Part shown: one piece after another, positions 52,038 to 60,555 of the stretch
Layout of the letters: each line of letters begins with the position of its first letter
Numbering within the stretch: position 1 is the first letter of the stretch
Source of the DNA: Bacteroidota bacterium
Lineage (GTDB): Bacteria; Bacteroidota; Bacteroidia; UKL13-3
Assembly: GCA_027487835.1 (NCBI GenBank)
Contig: JAIYCU010000034.1
Location: 1-64,000 of the forward strand
Direction: 5' to 3'
DNA: 64,000 nucleotides
The notes under the pieces: model-generated
Database searches by the model: none
The model's input: only the letters and a program-made list of their open reading frames with translations
What the model was told of the DNA's origin: nothing
Made by a program: the position numbers and the translations under genes

Positions 52038-54974
52038 ATGAAGAGAATTTTACTGCTGGCTTTGCTTTGTGTACAAATACAGGCAAAAGCCCAAACCAAA
52101 ACGTTTGTTAGTGAAACCAAACAATCTCCAGATGGTAAATATACTTATACCATTGTGAGCAATGACCCATTGAAAGCACGCACGTATGTGTTAAAAAATG
52201 GCCTTACTGTTATCTTGGCCGAAAACCACAAAGAGCCGCGCATTCAGACTTATATTGCTACCAAAGCGGGTAGTAAAAACGACCCAGCAGACAATACTGG
52301 TTTAGCGCATTACTTAGAGCACATGTTGTTTAAAGGTACCGATAAATATGGCACCAAAGACTGGGCAAAAGAAAAGGTTCAATTGGATATTATTGATGGC
52401 TTATATGAGCAATACAATAAAACCACCGATGAAGCAAAGCGCAAGGAAATTTACAGGGCCATCGACTCGGTTAGTGGTGTGGCGAGTAAGTATGCCATTG
52501 CAAATGAGTACGACAAATTGATGCAAGGCATTGGCGCACAAGCAACCAACGCCTTTACTTCTTTAGAGCAAACAGTTTATGTTAACGATATTCCACAGAA
52601 CAACATAGAAAAGTGGTTGCAAATTGAAGGAGAGCGTTTTAGAAATCCAATTTTACGCTTGTTTCATACCGAACTAGAGGCAGTTTATGAAGAGAAAAAC
52701 ATTTCACTAGACAATGATGGCAGAAAAGTGTTTGAAGCCATGATGACCGCCTTATTTAAAAACCATACCTATGGCACACAAACCACCATTGGAACCGTGG
52801 AGCATTTAAAAAATCCTTCGCTTTTAAAAATTAGAAATTACTATAATACCTACTATGTGCCCAATAACATGGCCATTGTATTGGCAGGAGATTTTGATTC
52901 GGATAAAACCATTGCACTCATCGATAAGTATTTTGCCTACATGCAGCCAAAAGAAGTGCCTGCTTTTAGCTTTAAACCAGAAGCTTTAAAAACTACGCCA
53001 GAAGAAATTTCTATTTACGGACCTGATGCAGATAACCTAATGATAGGCTATAGATTGCCAGGTGCTGGCAGCAAAGAGGCGCGCATGTTAATGTTGGTAG
53101 ACATGTTACTTTCTAACTCAAAATCTGGGTTTATAGATTTGAACCTAGTTAAAAAGCAAACCGTATTGAGCGCTGGCTCTTCTTACTGGACCAATAAAGA
53201 TTATAGCATTGCCTTTTTGCAAGGCAAACCTAAAAAGGACCAAAGCCTAGAAGAATTGAAAAACCTATTATTAGCCCAAGTAGAAAAAGTTAAAAAGGGA
53301 GAATTTGGGGATGCTGAATTAAAAGCGATTATAGACAATTTAAAAGCTTATAAAATTAAAGAAAGAGAAAGCAATGATGGCAGAGCCAGTACTTTATTAG
53401 ATGCTTTTATAACGGGTAGAAATTGGGCCGATGCCTCTGCAGACCTAGCTGAACTAGATAAAATTACCAAGGCAGAGTTGGTGGCATTTGCCAATACGTA
53501 TTATGCCAATGATTATGTGGTGATTTACAAACGCAGTGGTGAAGATAAAACCACCCAAAAAATTGAAAAGCCACAAATTACACCTGTAGATGTAAATAGA
53601 GATGAGGTTTCGCCATTTGTAAAAAGCATAACCGAAACTCCGTCCCCTAAAATTGCACCTGTATTTTTAGATTTCCAAAAAGACATCAACTTTGGCCAAT
53701 TAGGTTGGGCACAAGTAATGCATGTGCAAAATACAGATAATGAATTGTTCGAATTAAACTATGTGTTGGATATGGGTAAGTTTCATGATTTAAAACTCCC
53801 AATAGCCATTAACTTATTGCCTTATTTAGGCACTGATAAATATTCAGCAGAAGAAATTAGCAGAGCCTTTTTTAACCTTGCGTGTGATTTTAGTGTGAAT
53901 GCTGGCAATGAACAAGTGTATGTTTCACTCAGTGGACTTTCTAAGAATTTTGACGCTGCAGTTACTTTGTTAGAACATTTGCTTACAAATGCAAAACCAG
54001 ACCAAGTTGCTTTGCAATCATTGGTAGAGCGCACTTTAAAAGGCAGAGAAGATGCAAAGAAAAGTAAAGGAACTATCTTTAATGCTGCGCTTCAAAACTA
54101 TGCCATGTATGGAGCCATTAACCCTTACAAACACATGCTTAAAACGGACGAATTAAAAGCCCTAAAGGCAGAAGAATTAGTTAAATATTTGCATGAACTT
54201 ACCAGCTATCAACATAAGATTATGTATTATGGTCCATTAACCTTAATAGACCTTACAAAGGGTTTAAAAACCTTGCATAAATTGGCTAAAGCGCCTAAAG
54301 CCTACCCAATACCTGTTACCTTTACCCGTAATACCACACAAGCTAATATGGTGTACTTTGTAGATTATAAAATGGTGCAAGTAGAAATCATGTGGATGAG
54401 AAGATCGGTTGATGGATTTGATGCCAAAAGAGACCCTGAAGTATCCTTGTTTAATGAGTATTTTGGAGGAGGTATGTCTTCAATTGTATTCCAAACCATT
54501 AGAGAATCAAAAGCCTTGGCTTATTCTACCTACTCAAGATATACAGTGCCAAACAAACCGGGTGACCCTTATTATATCATAGCTTATATTGGTACGCAGG
54601 CAGATAAATTTAATGAAGCGGTTCCTGCCATGAATGAGCTTTTGAATAGCTTACCTAAATCAGATAATGCATTTGAATCAGCTAAAGCCTCTATGATGAA
54701 CAGTATAGAAACCCAGCGTATTAATGATATGAGCAAAATTTGGGTTTATGTATCTTCAAGTAAGTTAGGAATAAAAGAAGATTTACGTAAAAACTTATAT
54801 GCTCAACTTCCAGGAATGCAATTTGATGCCATTCAAAAGTTTCACGAAACCTATTATAAAAACCAAACTTTCTCTTATTGCATCATGGGTTCAAAAGATA
54901 AACTTGAAATAAAAGATTTAGAAAAGATTGGAACGGTTAAAGTGCTAAGCCTAGAAGATATTTTTGGGTATTAA
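52038..54974 (+). CDS. M16-family zinc peptidase, two-repeat, secreted
   Basis: 978 aa. Signal peptide ~1-19. The inverzincin motif HxxEH is LAHYLEHMLFKGT, with the third ligand Glu in ELEAVYEEKNI about 80-130 residues on. The protein is a tandem of M16 active and inactive halves, like pitrilysin/insulinase-type periplasmic peptidases, and closes as a clam around short peptides. The second half has FGGGMSSIVFQTIRESKALAY (substrate-binding region). It probably degrades peptides in the periplasm. Confidence 0.92.
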   Translation: MKRILLLALLCVQIQAKAQTKTFVSETKQSPDGKYTYTIVSNDPLKARTYVLKNGLTVILAENHKEPRIQTYIATKAGSKNDPADNTGLAHYLEHMLFKGTDKYGTKDWAKEKVQLDIIDGLYEQYNKTTDEAKRKEIYRAIDSVSGVASKYAIANEYDKLMQGIGAQATNAFTSLEQTVYVNDIPQNNIEKWLQIEGERFRNPILRLFHTELEAVYEEKNISLDNDGRKVFEAMMTALFKNHTYGTQTTIGTVEHLKNPSLLKIRNYYNTYYVPNNMAIVLAGDFDSDKTIALIDKYFAYMQPKEVPAFSFKPEALKTTPEEISIYGPDADNLMIGYRLPGAGSKEARMLMLVDMLLSNSKSGFIDLNLVKKQTVLSAGSSYWTNKDYSIAFLQGKPKKDQSLEELKNLLLAQVEKVKKGEFGDAELKAIIDNLKAYKIKERESNDGRASTLLDAFITGRNWADASADLAELDKITKAELVAFANTYYANDYVVIYKRSGEDKTTQKIEKPQITPVDVNRDEVSPFVKSITETPSPKIAPVFLDFQKDINFGQLGWAQVMHVQNTDNELFELNYVLDMGKFHDLKLPIAINLLPYLGTDKYSAEEISRAFFNLACDFSVNAGNEQVYVSLSGLSKNFDAAVTLLEHLLTNAKPDQVALQSLVERTLKGREDAKKSKGTIFNAALQNYAMYGAINPYKHMLKTDELKALKAEELVKYLHELTSYQHKIMYYGPLTLIDLTKGLKTLHKLAKAPKAYPIPVTFTRNTTQANMVYFVDYKMVQVEIMWMRRSVDGFDAKRDPEVSLFNEYFGGGMSSIVFQTIRESKALAYSTYSRYTVPNKPGDPYYIIAYIGTQADKFNEAVPAMNELLNSLPKSDNAFESAKASMMNSIETQRINDMSKIWVYVSSSKLGIKEDLRKNLYAQLPGMQFDAIQKFHETYYKNQTFSYCIMGSKDKLEIKDLEKIGTVKVLSLEDIFGY

Positions 54975-54988
54975 AATTTAAGTTTTAA

Positions 54989-55432
54989 TTACTTTTTATC
55001 AGAAAGGTGGGCTTCGTTAATTTCGAGGCTCACCTTTATTTTTTGTAGGCTCTCGATGGTTATTTCTTCAGCGGTTTCAACAGATACTACATGAAAGTTT
55101 GTAATGCCTGCATATTTAAAAGGGACTGTAAATTTTACTACTTTATCAATGATTTGTGATTCTGCTATTTGATTATAATCAGCATCAAATAATTTAACCT
55201 TTAAGCCATTGCCACTAAAGGAATCATTAATTGTGATGATTTTTACAGGAATGCTAAAAGTTACATCCCCTTCATTTGCCACAGCATGGTTCACTTTGGC
55301 CTGAACCACTTCAATGGGTTTGTTTACATGGGTAAGCTCTACCAAGGTGTCAAAAGATAAGTCGCCTTTTACAAATAGTAAAAAAGGCACCAATACCAAC
55401 GACCAAATATATTTTATTATCAATTTCATACT
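54989..55432 (-). CDS. Secreted hypothetical protein
   Basis: 147 aa from ATG 55432 (MKLIIKYIWSLVLVPFLLFVKG, a signal peptide). The mature part is beta-rich, containing VNHAVANEGDVTFSIPVKIITINDSFSGNGLKVKLFD, VKFTVPFKYAGITNFHVVSVETAEEITIES and a charged tail. Not recognised. It is convergent with the M16 gene, 14 bp away, and monocistronic. Confidence 0.65.
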   Translation of the reverse strand, partial: SMKLIIKYIWSLVLVPFLLFVKGDLSFDTLVELTHVNKPIEVVQAKVNHAVANEGDVTFSIPVKIITINDSFSGNGLKVKLFDADYNQIAESQIIDKVVKFTVPFKYAGITNFHVVSVETAEEITIESLQKIKVSLEINEAHLSDKK

Positions 55433-55537
55433 CGAGTGGCTTATTGCCAATCGTGTACCATTTTTATAATATACTGATTATGTGAATGTTAAAATTTAGT
55501 GCATTTTGGAATTAATCCCAATATGAGACTAAATTCC

Positions 55538-56746
55538 CTAATCAACGTATAACATCAATCCTTTGAGGTATTCGCCTTCTGGGTGATAAATGTTGATGGG
55601 ATGGTCGTCGGGCTGACTCAATTGCCTGAGGATTCTAACATTTCTGCGTGTTTCTGCAGCGGCAGAAAAAACAATTTTCCTAAATAGGTCTTTATCGATA
55701 TGCTGACTACAACTATAGGTAAAAACCAATCCCCCTTTTTTTACACGGTCGAGGCCCAAGATGTTTAAGTTCTTATACCCACGAGCAGCATTATCTACCG
55801 AGCGCGCGTTTTTGGCGAATGCGGGCGGATCTAGAATGATGATATCATAAAAATCGGTAGGGGCTTTCTTTAGAAAGTCGAAACAATCTTCAATAAACGA
55901 TTCATGCTTGCCTTGCCAGGTTCCCAAGGCTACATTGTCTTCGCAAAGACCGATGGCATCTTTAGAAGAGTCTACAGAATGCACCAAAGCAGCGCCAGCT
56001 TCTAAGGCATACAAGCTAAAACCACCTGAATAGCTAAACGTATTCAATACATTTTTGCCTTTAGACCAAGCACCCACAAGTTTTCTGTTTTCGCGTTGAT
56101 CCAAGAAGAAACCTGTTTTCTGGCCTGTTTCTACATTGACTGAAAATACCACACCATATTCTTTTACTTCAATTGGCATTGGACAAGCTTCGCCAATCCA
56201 GCGACTCCCCTCCTCCACCTGCTCAAGTAATTGTGTGCTTTGTTTGGTTTTAACATAAATGTAGTTAATACCAAGTTCTTTTAAGCCTTCAAATACAATA
56301 GAAGAAATACGTTCAGTTCCTTTTATTAGCAATTGAACCACGGCTACTTCACCGTAAATATCTGTGATGATGCCGGGAAAAAAATCTCCTTCTGCATGCA
56401 ATAGGCGGTAGCAATCTGTTTGGGCCGTAATTAAAAGTTTACGAAGGGCAAAGGCATTTTTAAGTTTAGATTGCCAATATTGGTCGTCTAGCTCTATTGG
56501 GGTTGACCCAAATTCAAACAAACGGCAAGTGATTTGGCTATTGGGAGAAAAAAAACCAAAACCAAGTAATTCGCCATGGTTGGTATGCACCGAAACGATG
56601 TCACCATTTTCAGCATTTGGCAAAGTTTTCACAGCGCCACTAAAAATCCATGGATGCCTATTTAATATGGAGCGTTCTCTGCCGCTCTTTAAAATGAGTT
56701 GTTTCAATGTGTTTAGGTTTGAGCCAATTTGGCGCAATATAGCCAT
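55538..56746 (-). CDS. RlmI-like 23S rRNA (cytosine-C5) methyltransferase
   Basis: 402 aa. The N-terminal PUA domain has SGRERSILNRHPWIFSGAV. An EEHEH-type middle domain leads to the methyltransferase: VNVETGQKTGFFLDQRENR, NTFSYSGGFSLYALEAG (motif I), IILDPPAFAKNARS (motif IV), FTYSCSQHI (motif VI, Cys-containing). It is like RlmI (YccW), which methylates C1962 of 23S rRNA; the exact site is inferred. It is divergent from the GNAT pair. Confidence 0.87.
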   Translation of the reverse strand: MAILRQIGSNLNTLKQLILKSGRERSILNRHPWIFSGAVKTLPNAENGDIVSVHTNHGELLGFGFFSPNSQITCRLFEFGSTPIELDDQYWQSKLKNAFALRKLLITAQTDCYRLLHAEGDFFPGIITDIYGEVAVVQLLIKGTERISSIVFEGLKELGINYIYVKTKQSTQLLEQVEEGSRWIGEACPMPIEVKEYGVVFSVNVETGQKTGFFLDQRENRKLVGAWSKGKNVLNTFSYSGGFSLYALEAGAALVHSVDSSKDAIGLCEDNVALGTWQGKHESFIEDCFDFLKKAPTDFYDIIILDPPAFAKNARSVDNAARGYKNLNILGLDRVKKGGLVFTYSCSQHIDKDLFRKIVFSAAAETRRNVRILRQLSQPDDHPINIYHPEGEYLKGLMLYVD

Positions 56747-56807
56747 TTGTTTAATGAGATTGTTGCTTGAATAAAGTCAAACGCTAAAAATGAATAAGCA
56801 GAAACTT

Positions 56808-56815
56808 ACATTTGA
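56808..56815 (+). promoter_or_regulatory. -7 box of the first GNAT gene
   Basis: TACATTTG ends 5 nt before the ATG at 56821 and covers the in-frame TTG at 56812. The TTG therefore cannot be the start, and the mRNA is probably leaderless. Confidence 0.5.
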
Positions 56816-56820
56816 AAAAA

Positions 56821-57366
56821 ATGAACACAACATTTCAATATTCACTCGAGGGACAGGAGACCGCTAGATTATTATTTAGGAAAATTACCGACCAAGATTT
56901 TGAAACATGGTTAGAATTTTGCAAGCACCCTGATTCATTAAAGTATATTTTTTCGCAAGAGCAACTAAAAGTTGAAGACCCAATCGAACGATGTAAAATT
57001 TGGTTTAACAGGGTTTTTAACCGTTACGAAAATGGCTTAGGAGGTATGAATGCTTTAATTGATAAACAAACAGGTGCATTAGTTGGTCAATGTGGTTTGC
57101 TAATACAAACCATTGATAATGTAGAGGAGTTAGAAATTGGGTATTCGCTAATGCCGGCATATAGAGGATTAGGATTTGCTTCTGAGGCAGCTAAAAAGTG
57201 TAAGGAATTTGCGTTCGAAAATAATTATGCCAACTCACTCATTTCAAGCATAGTTCCTGAAAACATAGATTCTATAAAAGTTGCAATTGCCAATGGAATG
57301 AAATTAGAGAAAACAACTTTTAGCAATGGAGACCTTGTAAATATTTTTAGGATCAACAAAATTTAA
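56821..57366 (+). CDS. GNAT acetyltransferase, RimJ/RimL type
   Basis: 181 aa. ETARLLFRKITDQDFETWLEF at the N-terminus, VGQCGLLIQTIDNVEELEIGYSLMPAYRGLGFASEAAKKC gives the acetyl-CoA-binding RGLGxA motif, and SSIVPENIDSIKVAIANGMKLEK is the usual C-terminal helix and strand. It acetylates an amino group; the substrate may be a ribosomal protein or small molecule. ATG 56821 is chosen because the -7 box overlaps the earlier TTG. A second GNAT gene follows after 55 bp. Confidence 0.86.
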   Translation: MNTTFQYSLEGQETARLLFRKITDQDFETWLEFCKHPDSLKYIFSQEQLKVEDPIERCKIWFNRVFNRYENGLGGMNALIDKQTGALVGQCGLLIQTIDNVEELEIGYSLMPAYRGLGFASEAAKKCKEFAFENNYANSLISSIVPENIDSIKVAIANGMKLEKTTFSNGDLVNIFRINKI

Positions 57367-57421
57367 AGAATTAGTTTCATCGCATGTTTTTTTGAATGAA
57401 ATAATTAAAATACCTAGTTAA

Positions 57422-57985
57422 ATGAATTCTCAATCCACAAAAATCACTTTTAGAGATATTACAGTAGAAGATATTCCAATTATTCATCAACTTAACTCTT
57501 TTGCAGAGGTAGATCAATACAACACGCTTGGAATTCCAGAAAGCATTAAGGATACTGAAAACTTAATACATCCGATTATTCAAGATCAAAATGCAAATCC
57601 AAGACCAAGGTATGTTTGGATTATTCAAAATATGGAAGGCGAATTTATAGGTTTAGTTGGGGTAGTTATAGGAAAACCCAAATACCATACCTCTGAAATT
57701 TGGTATAAAATTCATCCAAATAAATGGAACAAAGGATATGCAAGCGAAGCGGTGAAATTGGCACTTAGTTTTTGTTTTATAACACTTAAACTGCATCGTG
57801 TTTTTGCAGGTTGTGCTACCGAAAATATTGCATCCATTAAGGTTTTAGAAAAAAATGGATTTATTAGAGAAGGCTTTCATAGAAAAACATTGCCAATTAG
57901 AGGAAAGTGGGTAGATAATTATGAATACGCCATTTTAGAAGAAGATTACTTTAGTACTAGTAAAGGCAATATTTTTGAAACCTAA
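57422..57985 (+). CDS. GNAT acetyltransferase, RimJ/RimL type (second copy)
   Basis: 187 aa. ITFRDITVEDIPIIHQL, then FIGLVGVVIGKPKYHTSEIWYKIHPNKWNKGYASEAVKL (coenzyme A motif NKGYAS) and FAGCATENIASIKVLEKNGFIREGFHRK are typical. It differs clearly in sequence from the neighbour, so the pair is not a recent duplication. The start of the GH53 gene follows 13 bp after the stop. Confidence 0.87.
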   Translation: MNSQSTKITFRDITVEDIPIIHQLNSFAEVDQYNTLGIPESIKDTENLIHPIIQDQNANPRPRYVWIIQNMEGEFIGLVGVVIGKPKYHTSEIWYKIHPNKWNKGYASEAVKLALSFCFITLKLHRVFAGCATENIASIKVLEKNGFIREGFHRKTLPIRGKWVDNYEYAILEEDYFSTSKGNIFET

Positions 57986-57998
57986 AGATGATTTCCAA

Positions 57999-59069
57999 AT
58001 GATTTTACCAATACATAAATGGTTATTTGTTTTCTTATTAATAGCCCTTTTTGGCGGCTGTAAAAAACCAGCGCCAGCGCCATCGGTTCAAACCGAAACC
58101 TTAGAAATTATTGGCACCGACTTCTCTTTTTACCCAGAAATACAGGGCAGTGGACTAAGCTTTAGCAACTCAAAAGGTGAACAAGAAGACATGTTGCTTA
58201 CCCTAAAAAAGGCAGGATTTAACACCATCCGACTGCGCATTTGGAACCAACCCGAAACGCCAAACTCCTCTTTTGAAAGTGTTGCTCAATTGGCTGCCAC
58301 CTGCAAGGCTATGGGATTTAAGGTTTGGCTTACTCTGCATTATTCAGATACTTGGGCAGACCCAGGCAATCAGCAAAAACCCAAAGCATGGGAGAATTTG
58401 GGTCAAACCGAACTAGAAGACAGCGTATACGCCTTTACTTTTAAAGTGGTAAAAGCCATTGCACCAGCTTACGTGCAGATTGGAAACGAAATTAACAATG
58501 GTATGCTTTGGCCAAATGGCAGTTTAGGAAATATGGGACAGCTTAAAAGTCTAATAAACAAGGGAATCTCCGCCACAAGATCTGCCAATAGCCAAACTAA
58601 AATTATGCTTCACTGCGCGGGATATAAAGATGCACCTTGGTTTTTTAATCAGATTGGAAAATTGGATTATGATATTGCGGCCTTAAGCTATTACCCAATA
58701 TGGCATGGCAAATCTTTGGATTCATTAAGACAAGCGTTAATTGGTTTGAACCAACAATTGCAAAAGCCCACCTTAATAGCAGAAACGGCCTATCCGTTTA
58801 CATTGGGTTGGAACGATTGGACCAATAATATTTTAGGAACTAATAATCAGATAATTCCTGCCTACCCAGCTACACCAGCTGGCCAAAAAAGCTTTTGGAA
58901 TGTTGTTTTACAAACCAGTAGAGCAAGTTCACAATGCTTGGGTGTTTGCTATTGGGGAGCCGAATGGGTAAGTTATAAAGGCAATACCGCCACCAATGGC
59001 TCTAGCTGGGAGAACCAAGCCTTTTGGGATTTCGAAAGAAAGGCATTGCCCATTCTTGAGGGAAAATGA
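57999..59069 (+). CDS. GH53 arabinogalactan endo-beta-1,4-galactanase, lipoprotein
   Basis: About 356 aa. The lipobox LFGGC (signal peptidase II) gives an outer-membrane or periplasmic lipoprotein. (beta/alpha)8 fold: GTDFSFYPEIQGSG, NTIRLRIWNQP, WLTLHYSDTWADPGNQ, acid/base Glu in YVQIGNEINNGMLWP, nucleophile Glu in TLIAETAYPFTLGW. It cleaves beta-1,4-galactan. TTG 57975 is open but the ATG 57999 (MILPIHK) gives the better signal peptide and no overlap. It is unlinked to any polysaccharide-utilisation cluster. Confidence 0.9.
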   Translation: MILPIHKWLFVFLLIALFGGCKKPAPAPSVQTETLEIIGTDFSFYPEIQGSGLSFSNSKGEQEDMLLTLKKAGFNTIRLRIWNQPETPNSSFESVAQLAATCKAMGFKVWLTLHYSDTWADPGNQQKPKAWENLGQTELEDSVYAFTFKVVKAIAPAYVQIGNEINNGMLWPNGSLGNMGQLKSLINKGISATRSANSQTKIMLHCAGYKDAPWFFNQIGKLDYDIAALSYYPIWHGKSLDSLRQALIGLNQQLQKPTLIAETAYPFTLGWNDWTNNILGTNNQIIPAYPATPAGQKSFWNVVLQTSRASSQCLGVCYWGAEWVSYKGNTATNGSSWENQAFWDFERKALPILEGK

Positions 59070-59123
59070 GCTAGATTTAAAATTATCTTGTATTTTAGCG
59101 CACTAAATTTAAAATCATATCTA

Positions 59124-60512
59124 ATGCAATACGATGTTATAGTGATTGGCAGCGGACCTGGAGGTTATGTTGCTGCCATCAGAGCCAGCCAACTGGGATT
59201 AAAAACAGCAGTAGTAGAAAAAGCCGAATTAGGAGGCGTTTGCCTTAATTGGGGTTGTATACCAACAAAAGCCTTGTTAAAATCGGCTCAAGTATTTGAA
59301 TATATCAAACATGCCAAAGATTATGGCATTAATGTTAGCGATGCTTCCCATGATTTTGGGGCAGTAGTTAAACGTAGCAGAGATGTTGCCAATGGCATGA
59401 GCAAAGGCATTGCCTTTTTGATGAAGAAAAATAAAATTGATGTGATTGCTGGCTATGGTAAATTGCTAGGCGCTTCTAAGGTAGAAGTAACTGATGCCAA
59501 TGGCGCTAAAGCTACCCACGAGGCAAAGCATATCATTTTGGCTACTGGTGCAAGAAGCAGAGAATTGCCAAATATTAAAATTGATGGTAAAAAGATTCTT
59601 GGCTACCGTGAGGCTATGGTAATGCCTGAACAACCTAAAAGCATGGTGGTAATGGGCAGTGGCGCTATTGGTTGCGAATTTGCTTATTTTTATAGCAGCA
59701 TGGGAACTAAAGTGACCATTGTAGAGTTTATGCCAAATATTTTACCTATCGAAGATGAAGAGGTGAGTAAAGAGGTGGCTAAATCTTTCAAGAAAAGTGG
59801 AATAGACATTATGACCAGCGCTTCGGTAGAAAGTGTGGATACAGCAGGTGCAGGATGTAAGATCAAAGTTAAGACAGCAGAAGGCATTAAAGATTTGGAA
59901 GCGGATGTTGTATTATCTGCTGTAGGAATCCAAACCAATTTAGAGAACCTAGGCTTAGAAGCCTTAGGCATTAAAACAGATAAAGGAAAAGTATTGGTAG
60001 ATGACTATTATGCTACCAATTTAAAAGGTGTTTATGCCATTGGGGATATTGTTAAAGGCCCTTCTTTGGCGCATGTTTCGAGTGCTGAAGCAATTATTTG
60101 TGTAGAGAAAATTGCAGGCCATCATCCAGAGCCTTTAAATTATAATAATATTCCTGGATGTACTTATTGTTCTCCAGAAGTTGCTTCTGTTGGCTATACC
60201 GAAAAGGCAGCCAAAGAAGCTGGTTATGAAATTAAGGTAGGTAAATTTCCTTTCTCTGCTAGCGGCAAAGCAAGTGCAGGCGGTGTAAAAGAAGGATTTG
60301 TTAAAGTAATTTTTGATGCCAAATATGGCGAGTTTTTAGGTGCTCACATGGTAGGCGCAAATGTTACTGAAATGATTGCTGAAATAGTGGTAGCAAGAAA
60401 ATTAGAAACCACTGGCATGGAAATTATAAAGTCGGTTCACCCGCATCCAACCATGAGTGAAGCCATTATGGAAGCGGCTGCCCAAGCTTATGGCGAGTGC
60501 ATTCACTTATAA
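59124..60512 (+). CDS. lpdA: Dihydrolipoyl dehydrogenase (E3)
   Basis: 462 aa. FAD motif VIGSGPGGYVAA, redox disulfide GGVCLNWGCIPTKALL, NAD motif VMGSGAIGCEFAYF, FAD loop VYAIGDI, and the C-terminal catalytic HPHPTMSEA. It reoxidises lipoamide of pyruvate and 2-oxo-acid dehydrogenase or glycine cleavage complexes. The ATG 59124 (MQYDVIVIGSG) is the family start; the upstream ATG 59088 adds a non-conserved 12 residues. It is monocistronic. Confidence 0.95.
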   Translation: MQYDVIVIGSGPGGYVAAIRASQLGLKTAVVEKAELGGVCLNWGCIPTKALLKSAQVFEYIKHAKDYGINVSDASHDFGAVVKRSRDVANGMSKGIAFLMKKNKIDVIAGYGKLLGASKVEVTDANGAKATHEAKHIILATGARSRELPNIKIDGKKILGYREAMVMPEQPKSMVVMGSGAIGCEFAYFYSSMGTKVTIVEFMPNILPIEDEEVSKEVAKSFKKSGIDIMTSASVESVDTAGAGCKIKVKTAEGIKDLEADVVLSAVGIQTNLENLGLEALGIKTDKGKVLVDDYYATNLKGVYAIGDIVKGPSLAHVSSAEAIICVEKIAGHHPEPLNYNNIPGCTYCSPEVASVGYTEKAAKEAGYEIKVGKFPFSASGKASAGGVKEGFVKVIFDAKYGEFLGAHMVGANVTEMIAEIVVARKLETTGMEIIKSVHPHPTMSEAIMEAAAQAYGECIHL

Positions 60513-60525
60513 ATATTAAATGGAT

Positions 60526-60555
60526 TAGCGGTACTAGAATAACCTGGTACCGCTA
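60526..60555. repeat. Inverted repeat between convergent genes
   Basis: TAGCGGTAC (60526-60534) and GTACCGCTA (60547-60555) form a 9-bp stem with a 12-nt loop between the lpdA stop and the last codons of the tolC-like gene. It could be a shared terminator, although no T-run follows. Confidence 0.4.

Larger units (their letters stand above)
3379..58752. repeat. Dispersed 10-bp motif GGTTTGAACC
   Basis: Thirteen exact copies seen: on the plus strand as GGTTTGAACC at 3379, 10010, 15930, 46876, 48934, 49381, 58743, and as its complement GGTTCAAACC at 10624, 20744, 30820, 44257, 44872, 58085. About six 10-mers of the form GGGTTGAACC or GGTTCAACCC also occur (e.g. 5684, 11399, 22291, 23558, 51856). 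The coordinates span the copies; it is not one element. Copies lie mostly inside genes. Confidence 0.75.

Noticed and set aside
56812-56820. TTG start for the first GNAT gene
   Set aside because: An exact TAnnTTTG box covers it, so it lies upstream of the likely transcription start.
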